A stretch of 64,000 nucleotides of DNA from Phalacrocorax aristotelis. Taxonomy: Eukaryota; Chordata; Aves; Suliformes; Phalacrocoracidae. The stretch's first letter is position 1; every line of letters starts with the position of its first letter. Made by a program: the position numbers and the translations under genes. Positions 1-14,400 of this stretch are shown here, piece after piece. The notes below the pieces were generated by a model. It was not told where the DNA came from and made no database searches. It worked only from the letters and a program-made list of their open reading frames with translations. Location: positions 53,308,266-53,372,265 of the forward strand of contig NC_134279.1 in assembly GCF_949628215.1 (NCBI RefSeq). The letters are read 5' to 3'.

Positions 1-1829
1 TTATAAAATACTGTATCTTTTCCACAATCTATTAAATATTTAACAAGAAGGTATTAACTAAAATGCATAACAAATTAAATCCTTCCTCAGGCCAAGGCTC
101 AGGACACTGATTCACGTGTTTGAATCAAGATAGATTACAGAGATACCTTTTAGCGCTGATGACTTCCCATTTATGATAATATCTTCTAAATAAATTTCTT
201 CTGGTTTTATTAACAGAAACCAGAACCAAATGCAATTCCTCAATTTGGATTGTTTTAAAACAACTCTTTTAATTAGGCAGATATAAATACAATAATACAT
301 ACAAAATACAGGCTTCTTTAATTTATGTACCAGCTTTCCATTGACACAGTCCATTGACAGTGCCCCCAGTCATATTAAGGGAAGCTTTGCTACTGAATCT
401 GATAGAGAAGATCCTTCTATTACTATGAGAATTTTATAGCACCTTAGCGTGCTGCTTGGCAAAGCTTTCAAAATTTTGATTGTCTGTCAAAGTGTTCACG
501 ATGACAATTTGTAGCACGTGCGACTGATAAGGTTAAAGGCAAAGAGCAGACAGCAATGCTATGGTTATAAATCAAAGTTATCCTTTGGTTCACAGTAACA
601 CCTACCGCTCCTGTCAGGCAGCTTAGCTCCACCACCACGCCCCAGCCAAAATCCACTGAAATGGTCAAAAAGAACTGTTTTGGAAAATAACAATCTCTGA
701 TATCGTACCACTGCCTCATTGCTGGACCATGATGTAAAATCTCCTTTGAAAGTAAGAAAAAAATCAATCAAGCAAAAAGACAGGAGTGGCTGAAAAAAAA
801 AAAGTCGGGGGGGTGAAACAAATCACAAAGCTAGACTAAACTGGGAGATGCTGGCCGGAAATGCTCTCATGTAGCCTCTCACCGTTGGAGCTGCACCTCA
901 GCTGGGCAGGATCTTCCTGGAGGAAATGGTGAAGGAGCAGAGGCAGCCAGACACATGCCTTTGGAGAAAGCCAGACCTGCCGCAGGGCTGGGCGTGAGGA
1001 GAAGGTCAGCACCCGCCTGAGCATCCTGCTGGGCGTTGGCATGACTGGGCAGCTCGGGCACAAGCAGGCTCCTGCTGGAGTGAGCCAGGGCTTGCTGTGT
1101 TTCAGGGGTGCCTGGGCTAAGCTGCCCAAGTGACTTCAGAGATGTGGGGTCTGTGTGCTTTTGACTACCTTAGAATGTAGTTATCTTGGCTATTTACAGG
1201 CAAAATAACAACTGGGGACAAAGCCTGCAGCTGTAGCTTAAGTAAAATGCCTTGCTAAGCACCGTATTAGGCTTTTAATCCCCAAATAGCACCATATTAC
1301 CAAATTCTGTTTCATGGTGTGGCATTGCGTGTGTGTATATTTATGATGTGGGGAAAGCCAGGAATTGGTCACACGCCTGCAGCGTGGGGTCCTCCAGAAA
1401 ACGCGGTGATCAAGCAGCGGGTCCCGGGGCAGGTGGGTGCACGTGCTCGGAGCCCCACGTCGCAGCCACTGAGGGCCTCTCCCACGCGCAGGCCCAGTGA
1501 GTTGTAACTCAGCTAGTTGGGGGTAAATCTGCGTGAGGTTTCCCCATCTTAACTCGTGCCTCTTGTCCCCTCCTCACTGGTATCGGACAGTGTCTGAACG
1601 CTCCCCTTTGCCACCTCCGTGCCATCGCTCTGAACGGCCGAGCACGGCAAGGCAGAAGCAGCACCTTCTGCGCCAGCCGTCGGGGCTGCTGTCAGGGCTC
1701 GGGCTGTTCCACACGTGTTTTTTAAAACGTGGATTTTTTTCTCAAAAAGGGGGTTTAATAAAGGACCCAGAGCCTGGCCAGCCCCTCTCCTGGCTGCCAA
1801 GCAGGGGCCCCCGGCGCCCCAGCCGGGGT
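1..1829. other. Intergenic flank upstream of NMU
   Basis: No coding exon could be supported here. The first 800 bases are AT-rich and unremarkable. Bases about 840-1130 are more GC-rich, with no recognisable protein or repeat. CpG density rises from about 1380 towards the NMU promoter. Four CACGTG palindromes lie at 113, 515, 1440 and 1712 and are described separately. Confidence 0.6.
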
Positions 1830-1970
1830 TACGGGTGGATCTGCCCCGCGGGTGGGAGTGGGGCTGAGTCACCAGCGGGGGCGGCCCCGGGGTGGCCGGC
1901 GGGGGAGCGGGCAGGGTGGGCAGGGCGGCCGCGGCGCCCTCCCTCGCTCCGGCTGATGCTCGTCCACGTG
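1440..1970. promoter_or_regulatory. Cluster of CACGTG E-boxes upstream of NMU
   Basis: Perfect CACGTG palindromes occur at 1440-1445, 1712-1717 and 1965-1970, with two more upstream at 113-118 and 515-520. CACGTG is the canonical site for bHLH-PAS dimers such as CLOCK:BMAL1, and also for USF and MYC/MAX. The motif is seen directly; which factor binds is inference. NMU is known to cycle in the mammalian suprachiasmatic nucleus and pars tuberalis, so clock control is plausible. Confidence 0.5.
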
Positions 1971-2420
1971 TCAGGGGGATTTAAAAAGTTTGGGGAGGGA
2001 GCGGGGGGATGCTCAGAGGAGCGGCTGGCAGGGAGGCAGCGCAGGGGACACGGCGGGCATGGGAAGCCTCTGCCACCAGCAGCCCCCCGCAGCCGCCCCC
2101 CAGCGCTGCCTGAGGAGGGCAGGGGACGGCGCGGCGCTGCCGGGGTCCCCGCTGCTGCTCGTCCTCCTCTTCCTCGCCGCCTCGATGTCTGCTTGCAAAG
2201 GTGAGGAGCATCCTCCTGGCAAACCCCTTCCCGCACTGCGAGCCCTGCAATATTTTTTCTTGGGGGGCTGGGAGGGTGGGTGTGTGTGTGACCCCAGCAG
2301 CCTGCCAGGCTTGCGAGGGGGCTGCAAAGCGAGCCCCTGCCCGCCCCCGCCTGCCCCCGAGCGGGGCGCGGGTGAGCTGCGGGGCCGGGAGGGGTGCGGA
2401 TGCGCAGGAGGTTGCAGCTG
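1830..2420 (+). promoter_or_regulatory. NMU: CpG-rich promoter region of NMU
   Basis: This GC- and CpG-rich block surrounds the first coding exon of NMU. A TATA-like element (tttaaaaag, 1980-1988) lies about 75 bases before the start codon, which would put a transcription start near 2005-2015 and give a short leader. A perfect CACGTG E-box sits at 1965-1970, just upstream of that element. The exact transcription start cannot be read from sequence alone. Confidence 0.7.
2059..2200 (+). CDS. NMU: NMU exon 1: signal peptide
   Basis: Encodes residues 1-47 plus the first base of a Gly codon: a basic, Pro/Ala-rich N-terminus, then a hydrophobic core and SACK. The donor gtgagg follows at 2201. The human exon ends at the same point in its sequence (CRG). 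The frame upstream is open but has no ATG, so 2059 is the supported start. Confidence 0.93.
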
Positions 2421-5400
2421 CTGGGCACGGTTTCAGGGGTTGGGTCTGGGGGGCTTCCTCGTGTATCCAGCAGGATTACCCTGTCCTGGCAAACCTCCAC
2501 TCCAGCAGCCTGGGGAAGCGCTTTTTGTTAAAAGTGACTTCATTTTAAGTATAATTTCCTCTGATTTAAAAGCAGAGAAAAGAGAAATGAGATGTATGAT
2601 GGAATTATAGGAAAATTTAGCACGCTCGGGAAGTCACTTATAGCAACCTGAAGCAATATTTATTGCATGAGGAATCCCTGGGGGGTGGGGTTAAGTGAGA
2701 CAGAATAGAGTGGCTGACTTGCTTTAGGCAAAAAGCTTGGTTATCTTGATTTAATTTGAAATGTTGTCTTACACCTGAAAGTTGCTATATTTGTAGCAGG
2801 GAGTGCTTGTGAAATGAGCACTGCTAATGGGCTTTTTAAGAAAACATACTTTTTTCTATTCTATTTTCCTACTCCAGATAGATTAACTACTTATACCTTG
2901 CGAAGTAACATTACACAGTAAGTTGCCGTGCAAAGAATAGCTCTGTTTTGTTTGTATTATATTGTGTGAGTTACTTTCACCAGGAGTTTTTGGTTTCATT
3001 TGTTGTGGGTTTTTTAATATCAAGGATCAAAGAAATCTAAGTACAGTATCCTGGATATTCTGTTAAAAACAAATTCTGGAGATGTGGAAGAAGGGAGGGA
3101 AGGAAAGGGAGGGCAAGGAAGGGCAACGGCACACAGTATTTCACCACTGTTCTTGCAGAAATGATTGCCAGAAGCTTGTGGAGGGAAGAGGAGATTTAAG
3201 AGGTGAATCCCAGGTTGAAAAGTGACTGAAATTGTACATCTGGTATTCTGCTGCCTTGGAAGAAGTTGAGTTTTTAGAAGTTGGCAGAATTGAAGGATAA
3301 GAGAAAAAATATACCATGGACTGGTAATTTTGTAGGAGGATTTCCTCCTATATGTTCCTTTTGAATAAGATTGCTTTCCTCAGTAGCACTCTTCCCTCGT
3401 GTCCATCCATCCCATCCCCCCCTCCCTGCCATGGGTATTCTGTGTATAGCACAAGGTAATTTACTGTTTCCCTGTGTGCCGCTGTGTGTAAATGATGGAA
3501 GTCCCTAAGGCTGCAGCGCTGTTCTGGACGGCGTGATGGAGGGACACCGTTCGTCTTTGGGGGCACGTAGTCCTAGGTGTGAGCACAGAACAGAGGGACT
3601 GCACGTGAAACAAGAGTTTTATGAATAAGTTGAGAAGGGTTAAGGAAACTTATGAGCTAGTGAAATAACTGCATTTTGTTTGTCCAAAGGTTTATGTTTC
3701 AGGTTTAAAAAAATAAAGGCAACCTGTAATATTCAGGCTTTCTTGCCTGATTCCCTGATGTTTACAGGCTGTTGGATTTCATCTGCTCCCCCTGGAAAGC
3801 CTTGGGAACCAAACAATGGCAGAAGCAGTGCTCAGAGACAGGCAGGCAAAGCTTTAATGGGGAAGGTGTGCTAATTTGAAGTGATGCCCATTTCCACTCT
3901 TGGTAACTAGGATACCAGTCCTGGCCAATACTCAAATATACTAATTTAAGAATAGAAAACAAAATAAAAGAATTGTAGCACCTTTCATTTCTTTGGCATT
4001 TTTCCTTGAGCTAAAACAAAATTTAAAAAAAAAGTAAATTTTTCACTGGAAAGCAGTTTTCTTGTTATATGAACATCTCAGAGATTCAAAAATATCCCAC
4101 TTCTACATTGTGTGAAATTAAGAGCCCCTCTAATTCTTTTTTTTGGGGGGAAAAACAAGCATCCAGAATAATTAGTCACCTTAAGTCTGTGCAAATACCA
4201 AAATGTGGTTTTGAAGTCCACCCCTTAATATCTGGAACTAACTACTGTTGTAATTATTGTTATTAGTGGTACCAGTAAAACCAATGGAGATGATGGGCAT
4301 TTGTACCCTGCTCACCTGGCCATTCTAGCTAAGTCTACCTGCATCTCTTTTGTATAATTTGGTTCAATTATTTGGGAAAAAAAAATGTGACTGCAGGTAA
4401 TTATAGACTGTTTGTGAGGTCATAAAATCTCTATTAATCTGAGGTCTTTAAGAACAGTGTATAAACTGGTCAGGCGTTGCTCATGGGCAGCAGCTTTGGG
4501 CAGGGTGATAATAGATGATTTATCTGATTCAGAGTGTCTCCTGCAGTGTTAGGGCTGTACAGATAAACCACCACCCTCTCCAGCACCAATCTCCCTACCA
4601 GGTGGGTTACAGCACATCCCCACATTGATATGCTTACGTGATCTCCAGCGTACTCACAATTCAGTGATGCTCATTTCTATTGTTTACAGAGACTCTGATA
4701 ATACGCTGTTATTATTAGGAATATAGTGCCAGATAAAATAGCAGTGTGCAAAGGTGGATATTCTTGAGGCTGGGTCAGGAGGGACCCAGAGACAGCGAAA
4801 TCCAGGTTTGTAGTCTGGGTGGGCAGAGATGGAGAAAGGAGCTGCCCCCAAGCCAAGCAGAGCATCATTGCAGCGTTATGCAATTAATAACACATTCAGC
4901 CTTCTGAGGGACTGAGCTTTTCCACACCACATACACCAGACAGAGGAAACAAATCTAGTTACAGAGGTACTGTTTATCACCTCAAAAATGCCACGGGTAT
5001 TATTCATATGCAAGTATATGTTACATAGCACATGTTTAATCGTTTAACTGTACCATGCAACAAAGCAAGAGGTAGGATCCAGATTCTCAACTTGCAATGC
5101 TTGTGCTGGAGGAGAGCTGAGTTCTCAGAAAGCTTGAGGTTGTAGGTGCTGGAATGTGTTTTCCTGAACAGGCCTTAGCATTTGAGAGCTGCCACACAAG
5201 GTTTCTTGCCCGCTACTTATCGCTGAGAACGGACTAATGCTAGCTTGACCCTTGGTGTAAGATGAGTAACTTCCACGGTGTTTATTGCTGAGAGATGTGA
5301 GCATCCGTATCTGCTGTGAACTTGTGAAGAAGCCTCCTACTGTGTTGCTGACATATAGCTGGCAGAAACTACTGGACAATGGGAAGTGTGCTAGGTATCA

Positions 5401-8400
5401 TATATCATACTGTGTTCAGAGTTTTTATTTAAGTCACTGACATGGGTTACTTATAAAAACCACCTTTGCTCTGCAGCATTGCTAAGCATGGTTTGTGCTT
5501 CCAGGTGCACCGATGCCATCCCAAGCAGTCAAGGCAGATCAGGATTTGCAGCTGTGGAAAGAGGTAAGCATCATCTGCACACTGCCGTATGGTATACTCC
5601 ATTTCTTCTGTGCCCATCCTTCCTATGGTCACACCTCACTCTCCAGTATTTCTCTTGCATGGAGTTCAGGTGCTTCTTCTTCCAGTCATGCTTCTCCTGT
5701 ATATCTCTTAGCCTGACATCAGTGAAGAAGTGAAACATCTTATTTTCCAGATTTTCTGAACAATTGCTCCAGGAGAATGTTGAGGCTGAGTGTTGAGATG
5801 TTGTTCGGGGAAAAGATTGTGTCTTGGCTCAATGGACACTTGTGTTTGGTTACAGTTGTCATTTAACTGCCAGTGACCAGGCAGTTGCTGGAAGAAACAC
5901 AGTGTCCCATCTGGTATTTTTATAGTCTGTACATGATATGCAGTAACTGGTTCAATTCATCCAGTCTTACCTCTTGCTTCTTCTGCTCTGCATGCAGGGC
6001 CGGGACACCGTATTTAATCCTATCCTAGCCTCTGAATTGGCTAGGTAAAGGATAATGTACTCTGTCAATTAGCCCCTCTACCATTTTGGTACTGATCACT
6101 ATCATAACTTCCACTCTTACCTTTGACATGAACATTTGTTTTGGCTCTAGGATGTGACACGTGTGTTAACATGGGCTTTTCACTGCCTTTTTGGAACAGA
6201 TGGAGTGACAGGGCACAGCACGCAGAGAGGCTTAGCCTGCAACTCATGTGCCCTGGCGTTGCTGCAACCTTCAAGTATTCTGTTGATGTTTAATTTTCTA
6301 GCTTCTGATAACATTAGAAAGCAAGTGACTCACCAGGGGTACAGATACAGTGAATAAATTTGTTCCTATTGGGGTCATTACAGGAGACACTTCCTTTTCT
6401 GTCAGCTCCCCTTAGTTCATTTTGGAAGTGTTGACTCAAATGCTAACATATTTCTGGACTGGCACTTGAACAAGCCCTAGTGATATTTATCTTATGGGAA
6501 AAAGTGGTCTCTTGGGAAGTAAGGTCCTGATAGCTTAAAGGAGTTAATGAAAATGAGTTATTTACATTCTGGATTGAAAATTGCTATTTTATACTTTCTG
6601 GCATTTGCTGCTAAGATTTGCCATTTGCAACACAAGATTTGTCCCTATGGTGACTGGAGGCAAAGACAAAGTTCCTGTTGATTTCAGCGAACAAAAAAGT
6701 ATGCATAAGATATGTGTAAAATATAGTAATATTCTATTATGATAGAAGAGAATTCTATGTATAAAATTAAATAATATAAGCAATCTAAAACTTACTATTG
6801 TAGCAAGAATAATGCAGGACTGGAGAAGGTCTAAGGAATGAGAATTAGGTGCATAGCTATATGCCCTAAATCAAACTGATTACTGAACATTACTAGTTCA
6901 CCAGCATTTCTTGGAGTGAAAAGAATCAGTTCTTCCTGGTTTGTTACTTTATTAGTGGATCATTCAGGAGAAACCCTGGCTCTAAATTAACCCAGTATTT
7001 TCCAGGATTGACTCCGAGTTTACAAATATGGGAACTTTGTACCTAAGTATTGTGTTCCTTTACTTGTCTCTCACATCCTTTTGTTTCTTTGTGTTATTTA
7101 ACCAAACAACTCACAAGCTCCCACTCTCAGGCCACATTTCTGAGACAGGAGAGAAAATTACTGAGAAGATGCTTCAAGGATGATAGAAACTATTAAATTT
7201 TTATTTTTAAAAAAGGAATTAACAGAAACTGTGGCTTCTCCTCAGCCCTTGCATTGTCCTTACAGGTTTTGGCTGAGATACCTTGCTTTGCACTGTGTCA
7301 AACACAAAGCAGTGTCTGGCTTGTCCTGCTACTGAATTATGGTAGTTCTTTAATGGTCACCTCCAACTACAAAACAAGCAAATAAACCAATATAAAACGA
7401 CAACAAAAGATCCCTCCACAAGAAGAAACAGCAAACTTTTAACGTAGGGTTCCAAAATGACTTCAGCTTAGTTTATCTCCTTCACTGCTGATTTCTCCTC
7501 TATGTTTTCTTACTCTGAAAGTAGTGAAGCTGAACTAATATAAACAGAGACAAGCAAATGCAAGATGAAGGTAAAAGCGAATGGGGAGGATGTGTTACAA
7601 CAAAAACTATTTGAAAGGGGAATTCTGTGAGCTATTATCTTTCCCACTGTCTCTCCTAATGTTTTCTCACAGATTGCCTCTAGAGACATGAATCATCTCT
7701 TGTCTTGAAGTACTCAGATATGCATTATTTGTTTATTCCTTTCTTCATTTAATGTTTTCATTGTTAAAAAGTGTTTTTAGGGTTTTTTACCTATAATAAA
7801 ATAAGAAGACTCACTGAATTGCCTGCTCTTTTATTAAAAAGAAAAAACTACTACCAAACATTTTTTTATGCAGTCTATGAAATAGATGGTTGGCAAAGCT
7901 TTCTGGCCTCTAGGTAAACAGTGTGAAATATTCAATGGAAGAAATGGTGCATACCAATGCAGGTTGCTATTGTTACAATTTTAAAGTCATAAAATGAAAA
8001 GGTAAACCATATTTTAATAATAATGTTGAAGAAAACCCAAACCCCATTATTATTAAGCTGTGCAGCTTCAGTTGGACTACTGGTGTTTTTTTTCTTTTCC
8101 TTACAGAATATTTTGAGTTTTCAGCACTGGTAATATTATTTCCATGAATTCAAATGTCCTTTACTCCATTTCTTTTCCCTCCCTGATTAATAATTCCACT
8201 AAAAATGATTCAGTAGTATGGGATTCTTTCACCTTGTAAAAGAGACGACAGAAAGGGGATGTGATTAATTTTCTGCACAAGGTCATGAAGAGCAGGGAGA
8301 TGATGGGTAGGAGTCACTTATTCATTACTTTTTCCTAGACGAGATGGTGATAGCACTGAGTGAAGCTAGCTTTGCAAAGACTGATCAAGAGAAACAGAAG

Positions 8401-11400
8401 TGATATTTCACGCAGTGTTTAGGAAACTCTTGCCACAGGACATTATGGATGCTAAAAGTTTACAGTGGTTCAGAGAGATTGGTCAAATTCACAGCACAGA
8501 AATCCATTGTGGTTGGGGAGCATGGGTTTTACTAGACCATTGGTGTCTTCTTAGGCTCTTCCCTAGGTGCTGATGTATGGCCATTTTTGGAGATAAAATG
8601 CAGAGCTAAATGGACATTTGTTTTGATCCCGGTGAAGTGCCTGGTGGGGCTTGGGGCTTCTTGGTTTGGTTTGTGGATTTTTTTTGTGTGTGTTTTGTCT
8701 CTATGTGTGTAACATTCTGTTCTGTGCTGACATGTTTAAGTTCAACAGCAATGACTTCTTTCACAGTGCTCTTTGAGTTTAGATCCCTTGAAATATATTG
8801 AATATATCTCTTGCTAGCATTGTGGTTTGGAAACCACCTCCTTTAAAAGAAATCTTGTAAGGCTCCTCATTTGCCAAAGAAATAAGTAAACCTTTGATAT
8901 TGGCTGCTTGGTGACTCACACAAATTGGCTGGCATGCATAAGACATGCTGGTACATATCATAATCACCCAAGAGATGCATGTGTCATACACCTGCAGGGA
9001 TGCTGGAATCCAATGGGAAGAGTGGTGTTCAAGGACTGCTCTTTGAATCACTTGCTTTAGTTTTGACATTTTCTTTGTAGTTTTGTATAATCCAGAGATA
9101 TCGCAGAAGAGATGTAAAGTCATAGACCATACCCCAGATGCTTAAAATAAGAATTTAATATATCACTTAGTCTGAGAAGGCTGCAAACAAGAGGGACATG
9201 AGTGGGGTAAGAGAATAAAGGACCCAGAGATGATTGTGTTCATTGTGATCAAACAAGTATAAATTTGTTTATTTGAAGGGCTTTTTTTGCCCTTGAATAC
9301 AAAATATTTCATGAATGTACCTATACGAATTCCTTATGGTGGGCAAGCTTGCCATACCTTTGGATGAACTGAACTTTTTAAAAAAATGTATGTATTTCAC
9401 TTCTTTTTGTTGATCTGACTTCTTAAAAAAGGACTGTGTGAACTTTTACAGATAGATGATGCATGTTCTGCCTACCTGTCCGCAGATTCTCAGCCTCAGG
9501 TGAGTCAGATAGAGGTTATGTTATTATTTTGATACTATTTGTTATATGCAGTAGGATTAAGAAGTGTGATACCTGAGTTCATGTTTTCTTTGCATTAGGC
9601 ATCCAGTGTGCTGGAAGAACTTTGTTTTCTGGTCATGAGATTTCTCCAGAAACTACAGGTAATGCAGACAAAAGACTACTTAGCAATTCTGAAGCCTGAT
9701 CTCTCAGTGTGCCAGTGTCTACAACGAATTCTGAGGACCCAGTATCTGAAGTGTCACTCAGTGCTGGAAGTAATACTACCAGTTCTTTCTCTGAAATGCC
9801 CTGTGTCCTATCCCAACACCTATTAAAGACAACAGGGAGACTCCAGTGTTTGGAAAATAATCTCCAGGTTGGATACAAAGCTTTGGGTGTTTTTATTGCT
9901 TTAGATTAGAAAAACAATGATCTCTCAATGGAGAAAGAAATTTACTTATGAGAGTCTAGGGATATGCAAAGGAGCATCCACTAAAGCCATCTGCTTTTAT
10001 AGGGGTGAGTAATCAATGCTCTCTACAGAGTTTGAAAAGAGAAGTTACACTGATAAGCAACGACATGTAATATCTGTCAAGGAAAGACAATATTCCAATC
10101 CAGTACTGCAAAGTTTATAATGTAATCAAAATTGCCCATTGCTCTTTTTTTAAGAAATAAAAGCTTCTCTACCGATTATTATTCCTACAGGGTTTAGATG
10201 AAAAAGACAACACCAAAAGGGTAAGATTTCTATGTATGTTTTATGCTCACGCTGAAATTGTCAAGAAAATCAGAACACCCTTGCCCTGTTTTGTAGTAAA
10301 ACCCCACTTTCAATTTTTTTGAACAGTTCTTATTTCATTATTCTAAGACTCATGACTCAGGCAACTCAGACATCATGGTAAGTGGCATAGCATCTCTTTG
10401 TGAGTACACATGTTCTTGTACATAAAAAGAAGGTAGTGTTCCTTTTTGCAGTAGTCTCTCCAACTGTATAGCAAGCTCAGAACTGGCAGTTTCGTGTTTA
10501 AGATATAGGATGTGTTTAATAACATGAAAGAGGATCATCAACACTGCCCAAGTGTGCAAAAAACCAACCACTCATAGAATCCCAACTGCATCTTAATCTG
10601 GTAGAGACAACATTTAAGAATAAGACCAAATACTTGTTTCTGGTGCTGAAACATAACATATGCAGTGAAACAATGTGGATTTGTTCAGGCTGAGAACAAG
10701 ACCATACATAGCAAGAACTCTTAGTGAATTTTTATTAACTACATTTTATGTATTTTTGTGTGCCTGTCATAAATATGCATCAGGCAAAATAGTGTTTAAG
10801 TCTCACTCAGCCTTTGATTATATTTTAAATGAAAAATATGATTTTAAAAATAGCTCAGTATTGTTGCTATAAAATATTCTCATAAGCCAAACTATGTGTG
10901 ATCCATTCTTGCTTTCAAAGTGCAAACACAATCCATTTTTTGTGTGCATCTATGTGTTTTTCCCTCTGCACAGTAGGATTTTGAGAAAGTTAAACATATT
11001 CATTTTTTCTCATTTCTTAACAATCATTCTTATATGTTAATGTCCATTTTTTGCCTTGTTCTTTACATTTCTTTGGAACCATGTGGTATATTTCCTAGAC
11101 AGTGATATCAACGTTATTGGGGTCAGTGTTTTAGTGATGGAGCTGTTCTGGAGGTTTAATGGTAATCAGGGCACAGTGAAATGAGCTATTTCTGCTGCTG
11201 CTCCTGCTTAAGAGGTTGCTGAATTCCCCTTCGTCCCCATTCTGAATACCTTTGCCCCTGCCTGCCCCCAGAAATTACTGCTTTCTCACCTCTTCTGGTT
11301 TAGCTGTTCAGGTGACTATTTTCTAGTCCAGTTCTCAGAGATACTGACTTCGGTAAAATCCATCACTCTTCTGCTTTATTAACTTCTCTCCACTGGCTGC

Positions 11401-14400
11401 AAGACAGAGCCCGAGTGCCTGGCTGGGATACCCTTTAACTCCTCCACTACACATCAGACCTCTACTTTTTTAGCTATTATGATGCACATTGCCTACCTTA
11501 GGCAGGCAGTGCAAAAATGGCTCCAAGTAGGCAATATCATGGTACCTACTAAGTACCCTAACACTTTGGTAACTCTAGTTATTCCTTATATTATAATCCT
11601 TTTCATTGTATTACTTTTCTAAGAAGTATTGTATAAAAATGCATTATGTCTACGTTTACGTGAGTTGAAGGTTTAAATTGGTTGATGGAACATAAGATTT
11701 TCTACTTCATTTCTCACTGTGGACCTCTCTCCACAAGCCCACATGGCTGTGTTTTGCCAGGGGGGCACTTACACTGTACACAATGGCACTGTGCTTAACC
11801 AGGCTGTCTACAAGCATGAAGTCTTGTGCACACAAGGAATTTAACGACTGGAGCTTGTCTTTTAGGTCGAGTGACCAGTGCCATGGCTACAGATCTCATC
11901 TGAGAATGGATCCCTCCTGCACACTGGTTTCTAGCAAAAAAACCCAAAACTTTTCTTGCTGCTATTTAAGTTTTTTTGAAAGTAAAATGAACTTTTTAGT
12001 ACAATGGAGATGGAAGTTGCTAACTTCCATAGTAGATAATCGTAGAAATGTTAGTAGGAGTACTGTATAGAAATATTCTCTGTATGACTCACAGAGGCTG
12101 ATCAAAGTCTGAATAATTCCAATTGCCTGGGCAGTAAGTCTGTTAGCAGTTCTGAACTTTCAACGAGTAAAGGTGAGGATGCATAGCTTTTTCCCTCCAT
12201 CGCTCTGAGAGTCGCGTTCATAGTGTAAATATAAATGTTGGTACCTGTTTGTTGTCAAGTCAGAATGTTAAAATACAAGTTTCTCAATTAACATCTTCAG
12301 TCCTTCTTTGGTACATGTTTGGTCCATAAGCCAAGACTGTGGGAAGAGACTTTTTTTGCATCATAAGGTCCAAATGTCATTGTTGCTCATGTGTCTGTGT
12401 TCGTGTCCTCTCAGTCGTCTGTCCTGCATCCTTTGCTGCAACTTGTTCCCCAGCTTAATGAGAGAAGACTGAAGAGATACAAAGTGGACGTATGTAATCT
12501 TAAACTCTGCATGCTTGCATTCTCACACTTTGTGATTCATTAGCTCTTCTAAAAATGTCTTTGCAGCCCTTTCTGCTCATAACATTATTTTCAAGATTTA
12601 ATATCACGCTATCGCATTTTCATTAGAAACGGAAGGGTTTTATATTCTTAAATTAGTGAAAAATAACTCTGCTGGTATTTAATGCTTAAAACCAAAAAAC
12701 ACTGAAGTAATATATGCCTAACTCAGAACACTGGTAGAACACAAAGCCTAGGTATCAAAATGGATCTGTTAGTTCTTTTTATAAAAGGAAAAATACTTTA
12801 AATTTAATCTCTACTGTTACATTTCAGTTGAGTTATATTTTCTAGGGGGGGGTCTCTTATTCCTCCATTTGGAATTCAAACCTATTCCTTAAACTTATAT
12901 TATTCATGACTTATAGCACTAAGAATTGCTAAGTAGTTTATGGGCCATTTACTGTTTAACTTAAGGTGCAGATAAAGTTCTCGGTGAAATTAATTTTCCA
13001 TAGAAAAATAGTGTGTTTTGGAACAAAAGTTTCACATATTTTTTGAAACAATTGAGCTATTTATACCATAAAACTTGGGTATATTTGCTGCTGCAAATGC
13101 AATTCCAAATTTCAAAAAGCAGATGGATTGAAATGTCCATCCCTTTAATGGAGCTATGGACAGAAGAGAAAAATGCAGTCTGATGTATAAGAATCTTCCC
13201 CTTTATCATACAGGGATCTTTGATATTCTTAAAGTATAACAAAAGCTAAGATCCAGATTATTCCTGTTTTGCATTGATTTCAGCTTGATTATTCCTTAGA
13301 TTCATTGATGTGATTCCTTATATTCACTGATACACAAGCTAAAGTAGGTGTATCAGTGCGATACTTTAAAACTCAGATAGTAGCACTCCCATAAGTAGGA
13401 CTTTTCCTTTATTAATCCAAATAAAGGCTGTGTTGTTAATTACCAAATTTTCAATGAACTCTTGAGCCTATGCTTATATATATCAGCTTTCACCTAGTCA
13501 TGGTTGAGGTTGGTAAAACTATCTACCTCTCTTTTCAGATCACTGCATAAACCCAACTGTATGCCCTGAAGCACATTTTTCTTACCCAGTGCCAGAACCT
13601 GGCCACATATAAGAACTTAGAGTTGGTACATTTTCTCATGGACTAAACTTGTTATGAAAAATTTAACCCACTACACATCTGAAAGGAAAATACCATGTAA
13701 AATTTACATTCTGTGATGACATTGATGTGAACTGTATTTATGCCATTAGACCTATATACTGGGAAAGAATATTTTTGGAATTGCTTTTTGTGCTTTTAAA
13801 TGAACATAATGTCAATTAAGACGAAGAATGGGAAGGAAAGCGTAAATGCAAGAACACAAAATGGCTGATGTGAAAAGAAACTGCCTTTAAAGTCCTTTGC
13901 TAGAATACTTTAATATCTTGAATTTACTTCCACTGAGGTTGATGACATAATTAATAGAGCAGAATACATTAATGAGCAGAAAATAACCTAAAATTTGTGG
14001 CTTAATTGACACATTCCAACATATTTCAGCCTGTTCATGGCAGTTTTATTTTTAGTGAGCTCAAAAATGAACTATATTTTTCCATGTAATAATAACACCA
14101 AACTCTATAGAATATATCATGTGTCTTTATATATATAAATTTAGAGTCACTATAGTTATAACAGCTCAAAAATGAAATTTAATAAATTGTTTCTGTTTAA
14201 GAGCTGTCAAGCCATCATGTGACAAACAATTTAAACATTTTTTTTTACCTGAAAGAAACATAAAAATCTCTACTCTACAAATCCTCAGGAAAAAATGTAA
14301 AAGTATACTAGCTATCTGATATAAAGTGTAAACATCTACTGATATAAAAAGACCTTTTTTCAGGATAGTGTTTGGAAATATTTCTTCCAAAGGAAATTAA

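Noticed and set aside
10572..10610. Possible CR1 3' end (catagaatcccaac)
   Set aside because: Only about 14 bases resemble the CR1 end and there is no adjoining CR1 body.
11783..12070. 95-codon frame in NMU intron 6
   Set aside because: No domain, no splice-compatible borders, and it lies within a confirmed intron.
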